From the NCBI RefSeq assembly GCF_001637225.1, contig NZ_LVJI01000006.1, positions 1 through 64,000 of the forward strand: a stretch of DNA of 64,000 nucleotides. The letters are read 5' to 3'. The notes under the pieces were generated by a model. That model searched no databases. It saw only the letters and a program-made list of their open reading frames with translations, and was not told where the DNA came from. The position numbers were made by a program, and so were the translations under genes. The stretch is from Paenibacillus antarcticus (lineage in GTDB: Bacteria; Bacillota; Bacilli; Paenibacillales; Paenibacillaceae). Within the stretch, counting starts at the first letter, position 1. Every line of letters begins with the position of its first letter. Positions 45,068 to 54,092 of this stretch are shown here, piece by piece.

Positions 45068-45120
45068 TTCTTGATTAATGTTCATTAACCCTATATTTCA
45101 GGAAGAGTAAGGTAAGAACT

Positions 45121-46071
45121 ATGAAAAAGAGATATTTACTCATTACACTTGTTATTTTTTCATTTATTTCAATCTTCATCGGAGTTAAAGATATCTCTCC
45201 AATGGATATCTTCCGCCTAACAGATCAACAATGGCAAACATTAGTAATAAGTCGAATACCGCGTTTAATAAGCATCATTATAGCGGGTATGAGTATGAGT
45301 ATTGTCGGTTTAATTATGCAGCAGTTGACCCGTAATAAGTTCGTGTCTCCAACGACAGCAGGTACGATGGATTCAGCGAGATTCGGAATTCTTGTCGCTA
45401 TGATGGTATTCTCGAATGCAACATCGCTACAGAAAATGTTGGTAGCATTTATCTTTGCACTTATAGGAACTTTCATCTTTATGAAAATTCTAGACAAGGT
45501 GAAATATAAGGATGCCATCTTTATTCCATTAGTAGGGATTATGTTTGGGAACGTAGTTGGCTCGATTACGACATTTTTTGCCTATAAGAATGATCTCATT
45601 CAGAATATGGCATCATGGTTACAGGGAGATTTCTCAGTGATCTTGAAGGGCCGATATGAAATGTTATATATCAGCATTCCACTCGTCATTATAGCGTACC
45701 TATTTGCCAATCGATTCACGATTGCGGGTATGGGTGAAGAGTTCGCTAAGAACTTAGGATTGAATTATAAGCAAGTCGTAAATATCGGGCTTGTTATTGT
45801 AGCAGCAGTGTCTTCTATCGTAATATTAACGGTTGGGATGATTCCTTTCTTGGGGCTGATTGTTCCGAATATTGTTACGATTTATCAAGGAGATAATCTA
45901 AAAAAGAGTCTTTCACATACCGCGCTATTAGGAGCAGTGTTCCTTCTATTCTGTGACATCTTAGGTCGACTCATTATATTTCCTTATGAAATACCGATTG
46001 GTCTCACCGTTGGCGTTATCGGAAGCGGAATCTTTATCTACTTACTTATTAGAAGAAAGGCATATGAATAA
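45121..46071 (+). CDS. yclN: Iron-siderophore ABC permease (YclN-like)
   Basis: FecCD-family permease, 316 residues with many hydrophobic segments. RIPRLISIIIAGMSMSIVGLIMQQLTRNKFVSPTTAG and the late GMIPFLGLIVPNIV are typical. The gene order permease-permease-ATPase-binding protein equals Bacillus yclNOPQ, which imports ferric petrobactin, and the sequences look like that subgroup. Fur-regulated promoter upstream. It overlaps the next gene by one base (TAATG). Confidence 0.85.
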   Translation: MKKRYLLITLVIFSFISIFIGVKDISPMDIFRLTDQQWQTLVISRIPRLISIIIAGMSMSIVGLIMQQLTRNKFVSPTTAGTMDSARFGILVAMMVFSNATSLQKMLVAFIFALIGTFIFMKILDKVKYKDAIFIPLVGIMFGNVVGSITTFFAYKNDLIQNMASWLQGDFSVILKGRYEMLYISIPLVIIAYLFANRFTIAGMGEEFAKNLGLNYKQVVNIGLVIVAAVSSIVILTVGMIPFLGLIVPNIVTIYQGDNLKKSLSHTALLGAVFLLFCDILGRLIIFPYEIPIGLTVGVIGSGIFIYLLIRRKAYE

Positions 46072-47015
46072 TGAAGGCTAAGTTCAGTATTTTATTCGTA
46101 ATTGTAATAGTACTTATTGCTTTGTTCCTTTTGTATGATGCAGGTGGTCACTGGGATTATGTTCTTCCAAGAAGAGGTAAAAAGATTCTGGCTATGGTTC
46201 TTACAGGTAGTGCGATTGCCTTCTCTACGGTTGTGTTTCAGACGATCACGAACAATCGTATTCTAACACCTAGTATTCTAGGTTTGGATTCCTTATACAT
46301 GTTGTTTCAGACCTTTATCATTTATGCTTTTGGATCTACAACGTTAACATCAACGGATCGCAATATTAATTTCTTGATTTCTGTTGCGTTAATGATCGGA
46401 TTCTCGGGCGTGTTTTACAAGATTCTCTTCCGAAAAGAAGGCCAGAGTAACATATACTTTCTGCTGTTAATTGGGATGATACTAGGTACGTTCTTTGGAA
46501 GTGTATCTTCATTTATGGAGGTACTCATTGATCCTAATGAATTCTTGATGTTGCAAGACAAAATGTTCGCGAGCTTCAATAATGTGAATACGGATTTATT
46601 AATAATTTCGATCATTGGCATTATTGGTGTAACCATATATTTCACGAAATTCATTAAGTATCTAGACGTTATATCGCTAGGAAGAGATCAGGCGGTCAAT
46701 CTAGGTGTGAATTACGATTATGTTGTCAAAAGATTGCTCGTTGTCGTAGCCATTCTGATGTCGATCGCAACGGCTTTAGTAGGCCCAATTACCTTTTTAG
46801 GACTTTTGGTAGCCAATGTAGCTCATCAATTTCTAAAAACATATAAACACAAATACTTAATCTTAGGTTCTATTCTAATCAGCATTATCGCATTAATCGG
46901 AGGACAGTTCATTGTTGAGAAGGTATTTACATTCTCCACCACCCTAAGTGTCATTATTAACTTTATTGGGGGAGCATACTTTATATATCTTCTGCTAAAG
47001 GAGAATAAGTCGTGA
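46071..47015 (+). CDS. yclO: Iron-siderophore ABC permease (YclO-like)
   Basis: Second FecCD permease, 314 residues, with LPRRGKKILAMVLTGSAIAFSTVVFQTITNNRILTPSILGLDSLY and VGPITFLGLLVANVAHQFL. It forms a heterodimer channel with YclN-like. ATPase start GTG 47012 overlaps its stop codon. Confidence 0.85.
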   Translation: MKAKFSILFVIVIVLIALFLLYDAGGHWDYVLPRRGKKILAMVLTGSAIAFSTVVFQTITNNRILTPSILGLDSLYMLFQTFIIYAFGSTTLTSTDRNINFLISVALMIGFSGVFYKILFRKEGQSNIYFLLLIGMILGTFFGSVSSFMEVLIDPNEFLMLQDKMFASFNNVNTDLLIISIIGIIGVTIYFTKFIKYLDVISLGRDQAVNLGVNYDYVVKRLLVVVAILMSIATALVGPITFLGLLVANVAHQFLKTYKHKYLILGSILISIIALIGGQFIVEKVFTFSTTLSVIINFIGGAYFIYLLLKENKS

Positions 47016-47770
47016 TAGAGGTAAGAAATGTTTCCAAACAATATGCAGGTAAACATGTCGTAGATCAAGTCTCACTTCAGATTACTAAGGGGACGATTAC
47101 TTCCTTTATCGGACCCAATGGTGCAGGGAAAAGTACACTTCTCTCGATGATCAGTCGTCTGATAACGAAGGATCAAGGCGAGATTCTCATTGAAGGACGG
47201 GATATTAGCAAGATTAAGAGTAACGATCTAGCTAAGCAAATCTCCATTCTGAAACAGTCTAACAATATTAATATCCGTTTGACCATTAAAGAACTGGTGA
47301 GCTTCGGGAGGTTTCCATATTCTCAAGGTAGATTAACTGCGGAAGACTTACAGTATGTGAATGATGCGATTGCGTATATGGATCTTGAGGCTATTCAAGA
47401 CAAATACTTAGACCAATTAAGTGGTGGACAGAATCAACGCGCTTATATCGCCATGGTCATTGCACAGAACACAGATTATATTTTGCTGGATGAGCCACTC
47501 AATAATCTAGATATGAAGCACTCCGTGCAGATTATGAAAGTGCTAAGACGGATGGTTGATGAACTAGGTAAAACGGTCATTATCGTCATCCATGATATTA
47601 ATTTCGCATCTGTCTATTCCGATTATATCGTTGCCCTGAAGGATGGACGAATTATTAAAGAGGGTGCTACACAAGATATTATCGATCGTACGGTTCTTCA
47701 GGATGTGTATGGCATGGCTATTCATATTGAGAACATCAATGACAATAAGATATGTGTGTATTTCGCTTAA
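47012..47770 (+). CDS. yclP: Iron-siderophore ABC ATPase (YclP-like)
   Basis: 252-residue ATPase: Walker A GPNGAGKS at about 33-40, signature LSGGQNQRAYIAM, Walker B YILLDEPLNNLDMK. GTG start with AAAGGAGAA upstream, coupled to the permease. Belongs to the FepC/FhuC subclass. Confidence 0.88.
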   Translation: MIEVRNVSKQYAGKHVVDQVSLQITKGTITSFIGPNGAGKSTLLSMISRLITKDQGEILIEGRDISKIKSNDLAKQISILKQSNNINIRLTIKELVSFGRFPYSQGRLTAEDLQYVNDAIAYMDLEAIQDKYLDQLSGGQNQRAYIAMVIAQNTDYILLDEPLNNLDMKHSVQIMKVLRRMVDELGKTVIIVIHDINFASVYSDYIVALKDGRIIKEGATQDIIDRTVLQDVYGMAIHIENINDNKICVYFA

Positions 47771-47895
47771 ATCCAGAACTCTAATTTGGGAAATTATGAT
47801 GTGCGTATACTCTATATGTAAAGGCGCCAATGTGGAGATTACTAAGCATCAATGATTTTAATAGCATTACAAATACAAGCTAGGAGTGAATTGAA

Positions 47896-48894
47896 TTGAA
47901 AAAGAATGTACTCATGATCATAATGACTGTAATGATGGCTGTAGTAATGGCTGCATGCGGCAATAATAATGCTAAGACAGAAACGACTGAACCAGCAGGT
48001 AATGCAGCTACACCAACGGAGAATGCAGCAACACCAGCAGAGAGCAAAGAAGTAACGATTACACATAAACTAGGCGAAGCTAAATTACAGACAAACCCTC
48101 AGAAAGTTGTAGTGTTTGACTTCGGCATATTGGACTCTCTTGATAAATTAGGTGTTGAGGTAGCTGGCGTACCACAAGCTAACATCCCTCCATACCTTAA
48201 GAAATATGAAGATAAGAAATATGCTAACGTAGGAAGCTTGAAAGAGCCTGATTTCGAGGCAATCAATGCGCTTGATCCTGACCTTATCATTATTTCTGGA
48301 AGACAACAGGATGCTTATGAAGAGTTGAATAAGATTGCACCAACAGTTTTCTTAGGGGTAGACAACACGAAGTTAGTAGATTCTTTCAAAGAGAATATGA
48401 TTACATTAGGACAAATTTTTGATAAGCAAGCACAGATTGATGAAGAGTTAGTTAAGATTGATACTTCGATTAAAGATATTCATGATAAAGCAACATCAAG
48501 TGGTAAGAATGGACTTATCGTTCTTGCTAATGAAGGTAAACTAAGTGCATATGGAGCAGGTTCCAGATTCGGAATCATTCATGATGTATTAGGGTTTACA
48601 CCAGCAGATGCTAAGATCGAAGTGTCTACTCACGGACAAAGTGTTACTTCTGAGTTCATAGCAGAGAAGAATCCAGACTATCTATTCGTAGTAGATAGAA
48701 GCAGTGTTGTAGCCGCTGAAGGTGCAGAAGCAACCTCTGCTAAGGATACTATTGAGAACGATCTAGTGAAGAATACGAAGGCTTTCAAAGAAGGACATAT
48801 TGTCTATCTTGATCCTAACTATTGGTACCTATCCGGTGGTGGACTTGTATCTATGGTTGAGATGATCAATGAGATTGGTGCAGCGATTAAATAA
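47896..48894 (+). CDS. yclQ: Iron-siderophore binding lipoprotein (YclQ-like)
   Basis: 332-residue periplasmic-binding-type protein for ferric siderophores. The lipobox VMAAC (Cys21) is followed by a Thr/Glu/Ala linker. The two-lobe fold shows KVVVFDFGILDSLDKLGVEVAGVP and LDPDLIIISGRQQ. TTG start with AGGAG 9 bases upstream. A 125-base gap separates it from the ATPase gene. A petrobactin or catecholate ligand is inferred from gene order only. Confidence 0.87.
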   Translation: MKKNVLMIIMTVMMAVVMAACGNNNAKTETTEPAGNAATPTENAATPAESKEVTITHKLGEAKLQTNPQKVVVFDFGILDSLDKLGVEVAGVPQANIPPYLKKYEDKKYANVGSLKEPDFEAINALDPDLIIISGRQQDAYEELNKIAPTVFLGVDNTKLVDSFKENMITLGQIFDKQAQIDEELVKIDTSIKDIHDKATSSGKNGLIVLANEGKLSAYGAGSRFGIIHDVLGFTPADAKIEVSTHGQSVTSEFIAEKNPDYLFVVDRSSVVAAEGAEATSAKDTIENDLVKNTKAFKEGHIVYLDPNYWYLSGGGLVSMVEMINEIGAAIK

Positions 48895-48907
48895 GTAACG
48901 CCCACAC

Positions 48908-48950
48908 GTCCCTTCCTTCCCTCTCATATATTGGAGTGGAAGGGAGGGAC
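48908..48950 (+). promoter_or_regulatory. Strong hairpin that sequesters a Shine-Dalgarno
   Basis: GTCCCTTCCTTCC (48908-48920) pairs with GGAAGGGAGGGAC (48938-48950), 12 of 13 positions, extended by CTC/GAG. The 3' arm is itself the ribosome site of the gene at 48958. No T run follows, so it is a poor terminator, and translational control is more likely. Confidence 0.7.
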
Positions 48951-48957
48951 ATCATTT

Positions 48958-49212
48958 ATGTCAACTAAATCCCATTACAGAACTGCTAGAAGGCACTTAA
49001 ATAAACATGTTAAGGTCAAAACAAAGTATGGGAGTACTTTTTATGGGGAAATTATTAAGGTAAGTTCTACAAAAATGTACTTGAAGGTTTCTTCTGTTAA
49101 GAGTCATAACAAAGCTCATACCTCATTTGCACCATTCATTCTTCCATTAGTCCTTTTCGATTTACTTGCGATAATTCTAGTGGCTACACCTAGAAGAAGA
49201 TTATTCTTCTAA
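48958..49212 (+). CDS. Small protein with Sm-like core and C-terminal membrane anchor
   Basis: 84 residues, basic. Residues 13-45 (HLNKHVKVKTKYGSTFYGEI, then KMYLKV) have the strand-turn-strand pattern of a small Sm-like beta barrel. A hydrophobic segment follows (about 56-76, FILPLVLFDLLAIILVA), ending in RRRLFF. I do not recognise a named family. ATG 48958 has AGGGAGGG 9 bases upstream, inside a strong hairpin. Possibly an RNA- or protein-binding module held at the membrane; that is speculation. Confidence 0.6.
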   Translation: MSTKSHYRTARRHLNKHVKVKTKYGSTFYGEIIKVSSTKMYLKVSSVKSHNKAHTSFAPFILPLVLFDLLAIILVATPRRRLFF

Positions 49213-49232
49213 TAAAGGATATTAACTTATTA

Positions 49233-49265
49233 CCTGCCGAGAGCATGATCTCGGCAGGTTTTTTT
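49233..49265 (+). terminator. Terminator after the small membrane protein gene
   Basis: CCTGCCGAGA (49233-49242) pairs perfectly with TCTCGGCAGG (49249-49258), followed by seven T. Confidence 0.93.
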
Positions 49266-49333
49266 ATATGCAATCACTTATAGGAATTCTACCTCAATAA
49301 CAACCGGTACCGCGTTCTTTAGGGTATCGGTTG

Positions 49334-50428
49334 TTATTGTTCATTGTAATAGAGAGTAGCTAGCTTCGTTGCAGTCTGGTTCCATGTGAATTGTTGTAAT
49401 ACATCAGCGCGGCCATTCTCTCCCATGTTTTCTCGGAGACTTTTATTCTGAGCTAATTCAAGCAGATAGTCTGCGAACCCTTCGGGTCTGCGATATTGAG
49501 TTACTAGGTAGCCATTGTGTCCATGATTTACGATCTCCTGAATCCCACCATTTCGTGAAGCAATAACTGGAACACCGGAGGCCATAGCTTCTATATTAAC
49601 GAGGCCAAAGGCTTCGTGTTTCTGTGATGGACAGACGAAACAGTCTGCTAGATGGTATAGGTTATGAATATTTGCATGGGGTATTTTCCCTATATACGTC
49701 ATGGGTACGCCCAAAGTTCGAGCCTGTCGCTTAAGACGCTTCAAGTAGGATGGTCTTGCTCTACCTACTACAACCAGTTGTACGGGTATACGTTTACGCA
49801 CAAGATGTGAGGCTTTAATCAGTATCGGTACGCCCTTTTGAGGAATGACTCTCCCTACAAACAGAATGGTGAAGGCATTGCTAAGTCTATATTTCTTTCT
49901 ACTTGTTCTCTTCTCAGCGGAAGTACATGAACGGAACCGAAGCACATCGACACCTAACTCAACGATACGAATGTTCTTTACTACATGGGGAAACCGTGAG
50001 GTTAGTTTCTGCTGTAGTGAACGGCTATTAGCGATGATGAGGTCTGCTTTTCTTAAGTATCTTGATATTTGTGGCTTAAGAGGAACAAACGTTAAAGAGT
50101 GAAGAAATAAAGAAACAGGTATGTGTGGGAACGTTTGTTTAATGAGACTCATATAATATGGACGATTATCGACTTGAATAAAGTCATAGGTTCTCCCTTT
50201 CATATACTTAAGGACAGAGGAAATATAAGTTGAAGTACTTCCTGAGGCTACTCGAATAATTCTGACATGACCGATCTGACTCTCATAGGCTAAAGAACGG
50301 GTACGTCTGCTGATAATGGTAACTTGATGTTTGGTTGCGAGTTGCTTAGCGATTGCAAGAATACATATTTCTACAGAACCACTACCTGGAACGGGTATCT
50401 GCTCTGGAGCAACGATAAGAATGTGCAT
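49334..50428 (-). CDS. GT4 glycosyltransferase (CotSA-like)
   Basis: 364-residue GT-B fold enzyme. N-terminal VAPEQIPVPGSGSVEICILAIA; C-terminal FVGRVIPQKGVPILIKA; the nucleotide-sugar site CPSQKHEAFGLVNIEAMASGVPVIAS includes the E-x7-E motif. The N-terminal PGSGSVE pattern is like that of spore-coat glycosyltransferases such as CotSA. It is divergent from a YheC/YheD-type spore coat gene, which supports a spore-surface role, but another polysaccharide is possible. Confidence 0.8.
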   Translation of the reverse strand: MHILIVAPEQIPVPGSGSVEICILAIAKQLATKHQVTIISRRTRSLAYESQIGHVRIIRVASGSTSTYISSVLKYMKGRTYDFIQVDNRPYYMSLIKQTFPHIPVSLFLHSLTFVPLKPQISRYLRKADLIIANSRSLQQKLTSRFPHVVKNIRIVELGVDVLRFRSCTSAEKRTSRKKYRLSNAFTILFVGRVIPQKGVPILIKASHLVRKRIPVQLVVVGRARPSYLKRLKRQARTLGVPMTYIGKIPHANIHNLYHLADCFVCPSQKHEAFGLVNIEAMASGVPVIASRNGGIQEIVNHGHNGYLVTQYRRPEGFADYLLELAQNKSLRENMGENGRADVLQQFTWNQTATKLATLYYNEQ

Positions 50429-50616
50429 GTTTCGATCCTCCCTATCTGTAGGTACAACGAAGTTGTTTCTCTAAGATATGCTGTTTCTTTGGAAAAGGTA
50501 TGGTCTTATGGTCTATGCAAAGAAGTATAGGGCTGAATAGAATATATAGATTTTGGGATTGATGAGGTGGTCATGATCGCTGTAGTTCAATTCATTTAAG
50601 GAAAGAGAGGTTGGAT

Positions 50617-51399
50617 ATGAAGGGGAAAAGAAAGGGAACGATTACAAGTAAATGGCTCAAGACAAATGCATTGCTAAGTCACAGCGAGATACGCCAATAC
50701 ATTCCAATGACACAAAGATTAACGAGCTACAACCTTTCGTCGATGTTAGCTAAATATGAGATGGTCTATATTAAGCCTGAACGAGGTACGTATGGTAATG
50801 GGGTTATACGTGCGGAGGTATTGAAGCAAGGGGTAAATAAATATCAATATCAGATTGAAATGAAAAAGCGAACGTTTAAAGACTATAATTCTTTTTTTCA
50901 ATCTTTAAAGAAGGTCACGAAGAAGAGAAGTTATTTGGTACAGATGGGTATCCATTTACTGAAATATCAAAAACGTAGATTTGACGTTCGAGTCATGGTT
51001 CAGCTAAATCCTAAGGTAGTCTGGGAGACGACAGGCATTATTGGTAGAGTAGCCCACCCTGGGAAAATCGTAACGAACTATCACAGTGGTGGTCAGCTCG
51101 TGAATATTGAGAAATTGTTATCTTCACATCTGTCTTTGAACGAACAGAAATCGGTAATAGGAAAAATGAGTAGATTGGGTGTCACGATCGCCAAGCAACT
51201 TCGCCAGAAATATCCCGATTATCGGCAAGTTGGTGTTGATGTTGGACTTGATGTGACTATGAAGCCGTGGATCATTGAGGTGAATACGAACCCTGACCCG
51301 TATATCTTCAAGAAACTTGCCGATAAATCTGTATTTCGGAAAGTAATGAGGTATAGAAGGCTAAAGGGCCCCATTCGTATCTTGAAAAAGAAAAAATAG
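50617..51399 (+). CDS. YheC/YheD-family endospore coat-associated protein
   Basis: About 260 residues, very basic. It has the pattern of the YheC/YheD ATP-grasp-like family: MVYIKPERGTYGNGVIR, RRFDVRVMVQLNP, then VDVGLDVTMKPWIIEVNTNPDP, where the E and N of the ATP-grasp metal site are visible. Family members associate with the spore coat. ATG 50617 has AGAGAGG 6 bases upstream; TTG 50611 abuts that site. Weak terminator downstream. Confidence 0.85.
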   Translation: MKGKRKGTITSKWLKTNALLSHSEIRQYIPMTQRLTSYNLSSMLAKYEMVYIKPERGTYGNGVIRAEVLKQGVNKYQYQIEMKKRTFKDYNSFFQSLKKVTKKRSYLVQMGIHLLKYQKRRFDVRVMVQLNPKVVWETTGIIGRVAHPGKIVTNYHSGGQLVNIEKLLSSHLSLNEQKSVIGKMSRLGVTIAKQLRQKYPDYRQVGVDVGLDVTMKPWIIEVNTNPDPYIFKKLADKSVFRKVMRYRRLKGPIRILKKKK

Positions 51400-51443
51400 T
51401 ATCGGATTCATCAAATCGTCCTTAATAAGTCAAGACACCATGA

Positions 51444-51475
51444 AATACCTGATGGAAGTTGAATCAGGTATTTTG
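51444..51475 (+). terminator. Probable terminator after the YheC/YheD-like gene
   Basis: AATACCTGAT (51444-51453) pairs with ATCAGGTATT (51463-51472), then TTG. The T run is short. Confidence 0.6.
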
Positions 51476-51566
51476 ATGATCCAACATTTAAACGATATAC
51501 AATTATTGGAATGTAAGATATATTAAACGTGTATTTTGGCAATGTAAGATGAGGAGGATGCACAGG

Positions 51567-53192
51567 ATGGTTGATAGTCGAATACGTAGCATTACGATCA
51601 ATCAAATAGGATATCCGATAAATAGTAAGAAGATAGCTATGTTCAAAGGGCGTGGAGGGGAATATCGAGTTATTAATGATGCGACGAAGGAGGTCGTCTA
51701 TCGTGGGCAGGCTGTAGATCCGATTAAGGATGAAGCCAGTGGAGTCAACGTGTATACAGGAGACTTCTCGCTCATCGAAGAGCCAGGACAATATCATATT
51801 GAGCAGGATGGTAGGGAAGCATCAGGTTCCTTCTTAGTATCTGAGCTACCTTATCATAAGCTTCACAAGGGAATGTTGAAAGCGTTCTATTATTTCCGCT
51901 GCGGCGTCGATTTAGAAGAGGAATTCGCGGGTGATTGGCATCATAAGGCATGTCATTTAGCTAAAGGAAGAATATATCAACAACCCAATACGTTATTAGA
52001 TAGTTGTGGTGGGTGGCATGATGCAGGTGACTACGGTAAATATTCAGGTCCTGGGGCTAAAGCCGTTGCTGACTTATTATTAGCCTATGAACTGTATCCT
52101 GAGGCATTTAGTGAACCTATTCCTTTACCAGAAACAGATAATCTTACACCGGATGTGCTAATTGAGTGTCGTGTTGAACTTGAGTGGTTAATGAAGATGC
52201 AAGAAGCTGTATCAGGAGGTGTATTTCACAAACTGACGACGTTGCAATTTCCTGCGTTAGATGTAATGCCAGAAGATGATTTGTCTGATGTATATTTCTC
52301 GCCAATCTCTGCCACGGCTACAGGGTGTTATGCAGGAGTTATGGCTACGGCAGCACGCATCTACATGCCCTTTGATTCCGACTTTGCTGAAGGTTGCTTA
52401 AAAGCCGCAATTGCTGCTTGGAATTGGCTAGAGCAGAATCCTTCTGTTCCAGGGTTCACTAACCCTACAGAAATGGAGACAGGAGAATATGGTGATGAAC
52501 AGGACTTGGATGAACGATATTGGGCGGCAGCAGAATTGTTCCGCTCTACGGGTGACGAGTCATACCATCGTGTGTTTCAAGCACTGGCAAAGGAATCTTT
52601 TTCAAAGGTTAAATTAGGTTGGGCAGATATGGGTGGTTACGGTACCATATCCTATCTAATGAACGGGGAAGAACATGTGAATGATAACCTTTATGCTGAA
52701 TTAAAGCGTAAATGGCTACAGGAAGCGAATCGACTTGTACAACAGGGCAGTCAAGACGGATATCATATCTCGCTACGAACAGAGGATTACATCTGGGGTA
52801 GCAATATGCTGGTAATGAACAATGCTATGTTCCTGCTTCTGGCATATGTTCTAATGGGAGATCCAGTGTTCGAGACATGTGCCTTGAATCACCTTCATTA
52901 TCTGATGGGACGTAATGTACTAGATATGAGCTACGTCACAGGATTTGGAGATCATCAGGTGATGAATCCACATCATCGTCCGTCTGTAGGTGATGACGTA
53001 ATGGCTCCGGTACCAGGCTTGGTTGTAGGGGGTCCAAATCGTGGGCTTCATGATGATTATGTGAGAGAGCACTTACAAGGGAAACCTGCTGCGCAATGTT
53101 TCGTTGACCATGAAGACAGCTACTCTACCAATGAAGTGACGATTTATTGGAACTCACCTACTCTATTTGTGGTTTCTCATTTTAATCGTTAA
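51567..53192 (+). CDS. Intracellular glycoside hydrolase family 9 enzyme
   Basis: 541 residues. An N-terminal immunoglobulin-like CelD_N domain (about 8-90: ITINQIGYPINSKKIAMF) precedes the GH9 barrel. Catalytic features are visible: GGWHDAGDYGKY with D152 and D155, the HHRPS motif and the acid E523 in DSYSTNEVTIYW. There is no signal peptide. It therefore probably degrades imported beta-linked oligosaccharides (cellodextrins or chitosan-type) in the cytoplasm rather than polymer outside. GGAGG lies 9 bases before ATG 51567; in-frame ATGs at 51549 and 51558 overlap or abut that site. No sugar importer is linked here. Confidence 0.85.
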   Translation: MVDSRIRSITINQIGYPINSKKIAMFKGRGGEYRVINDATKEVVYRGQAVDPIKDEASGVNVYTGDFSLIEEPGQYHIEQDGREASGSFLVSELPYHKLHKGMLKAFYYFRCGVDLEEEFAGDWHHKACHLAKGRIYQQPNTLLDSCGGWHDAGDYGKYSGPGAKAVADLLLAYELYPEAFSEPIPLPETDNLTPDVLIECRVELEWLMKMQEAVSGGVFHKLTTLQFPALDVMPEDDLSDVYFSPISATATGCYAGVMATAARIYMPFDSDFAEGCLKAAIAAWNWLEQNPSVPGFTNPTEMETGEYGDEQDLDERYWAAAELFRSTGDESYHRVFQALAKESFSKVKLGWADMGGYGTISYLMNGEEHVNDNLYAELKRKWLQEANRLVQQGSQDGYHISLRTEDYIWGSNMLVMNNAMFLLLAYVLMGDPVFETCALNHLHYLMGRNVLDMSYVTGFGDHQVMNPHHRPSVGDDVMAPVPGLVVGGPNRGLHDDYVREHLQGKPAAQCFVDHEDSYSTNEVTIYWNSPTLFVVSHFNR

Positions 53193-53294
53193 ATAATAAT
53201 ATATTCAATGATTCAAATATATAGGTTTAAAAGGATATTTATAACATGTATAGTAAAGATATGCCAAAATGTGGGTATGATAAGAGAGGAGCAA

Positions 53295-54089
53295 ATGAAG
53301 TTGGAATATACGGGCGAACCCATCATTTCTATCCGTGATCTGGTCTTAAATTATGGGAATAAGACGGTTCTACATTGGATAAACCTAGATGTCTTCAAAG
53401 GGCAAATTATTGGATATATTGGACCCAATGGAGCAGGGAAAAGCACGACAGTGAAGGTGTTGCTTGGGCTTATAGCTGATTACAAGGGAGAAGTGAAGAT
53501 TCTAGGAAGAGATATCTCAGATGGAGACGTTGAGTATAAGAGGAAGATTGGCTATGTACCTGAGGTCGCTGATATTTATGAAAGCCTTACAGCACAAGAA
53601 TACTTAACGTTTATTGGACAATTATATGGGATGGAATATGCCCAAGCGGACCACAAAGCATATCAACTTATGACAAGCTTTGAGTTAGATGCGATGTATC
53701 GGTCGCGAATATCATCCTTTTCTAAAGGGATGAAGCAAAAGGTATTATTGATCTCAAGCCTTATACATAATCCCGAGATTCTATTCTTGGATGAACCACT
53801 AAGTGGACTGGATGCCAATAGTGTCATGGTTGTAAAGGAATTACTAGCTTGTTTAGCCGCTCAAGGTAAGACCATCTTCTATTCCTCTCACATTATGGAT
53901 GTGGTAGAGAAGATCAGCAATCGCATTATTTTACTAGATAACGGAAAGATCATAGCAGATGGTAGCTTTCACGAACTACAACAACAATCTAAGGAAGGAT
54001 CACTGGAGCAAGTATTCAGTCAACTCACTGGATCTCACGATCATAAAGACATAGCGAAGCGAATGGTCTCTATTGTACAAGAGGTGTAA
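53295..54089 (+). CDS. ABC transporter ATPase (ABC-2 export type)
   Basis: 264-residue ATPase: Walker A GPNGAGKS at 43-50, Q-loop KIGYVPEVADIYESLTAQEYL, signature FSKGMKQK, Walker B ILFLDEPLSGLDANS, H-loop SSHIMDVVEK. This DrrA/CcmA-like subclass works in export or membrane remodelling. ATG 53295 follows AGAGGAG; upstream in-frame ATGs (53208, 53277) lack ribosome sites. It is coupled to a large membrane protein 3 bases downstream. Confidence 0.88.
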   Translation: MKLEYTGEPIISIRDLVLNYGNKTVLHWINLDVFKGQIIGYIGPNGAGKSTTVKVLLGLIADYKGEVKILGRDISDGDVEYKRKIGYVPEVADIYESLTAQEYLTFIGQLYGMEYAQADHKAYQLMTSFELDAMYRSRISSFSKGMKQKVLLISSLIHNPEILFLDEPLSGLDANSVMVVKELLACLAAQGKTIFYSSHIMDVVEKISNRIILLDNGKIIADGSFHELQQQSKEGSLEQVFSQLTGSHDHKDIAKRMVSIVQEV

Positions 54090-54092
54090 TCG

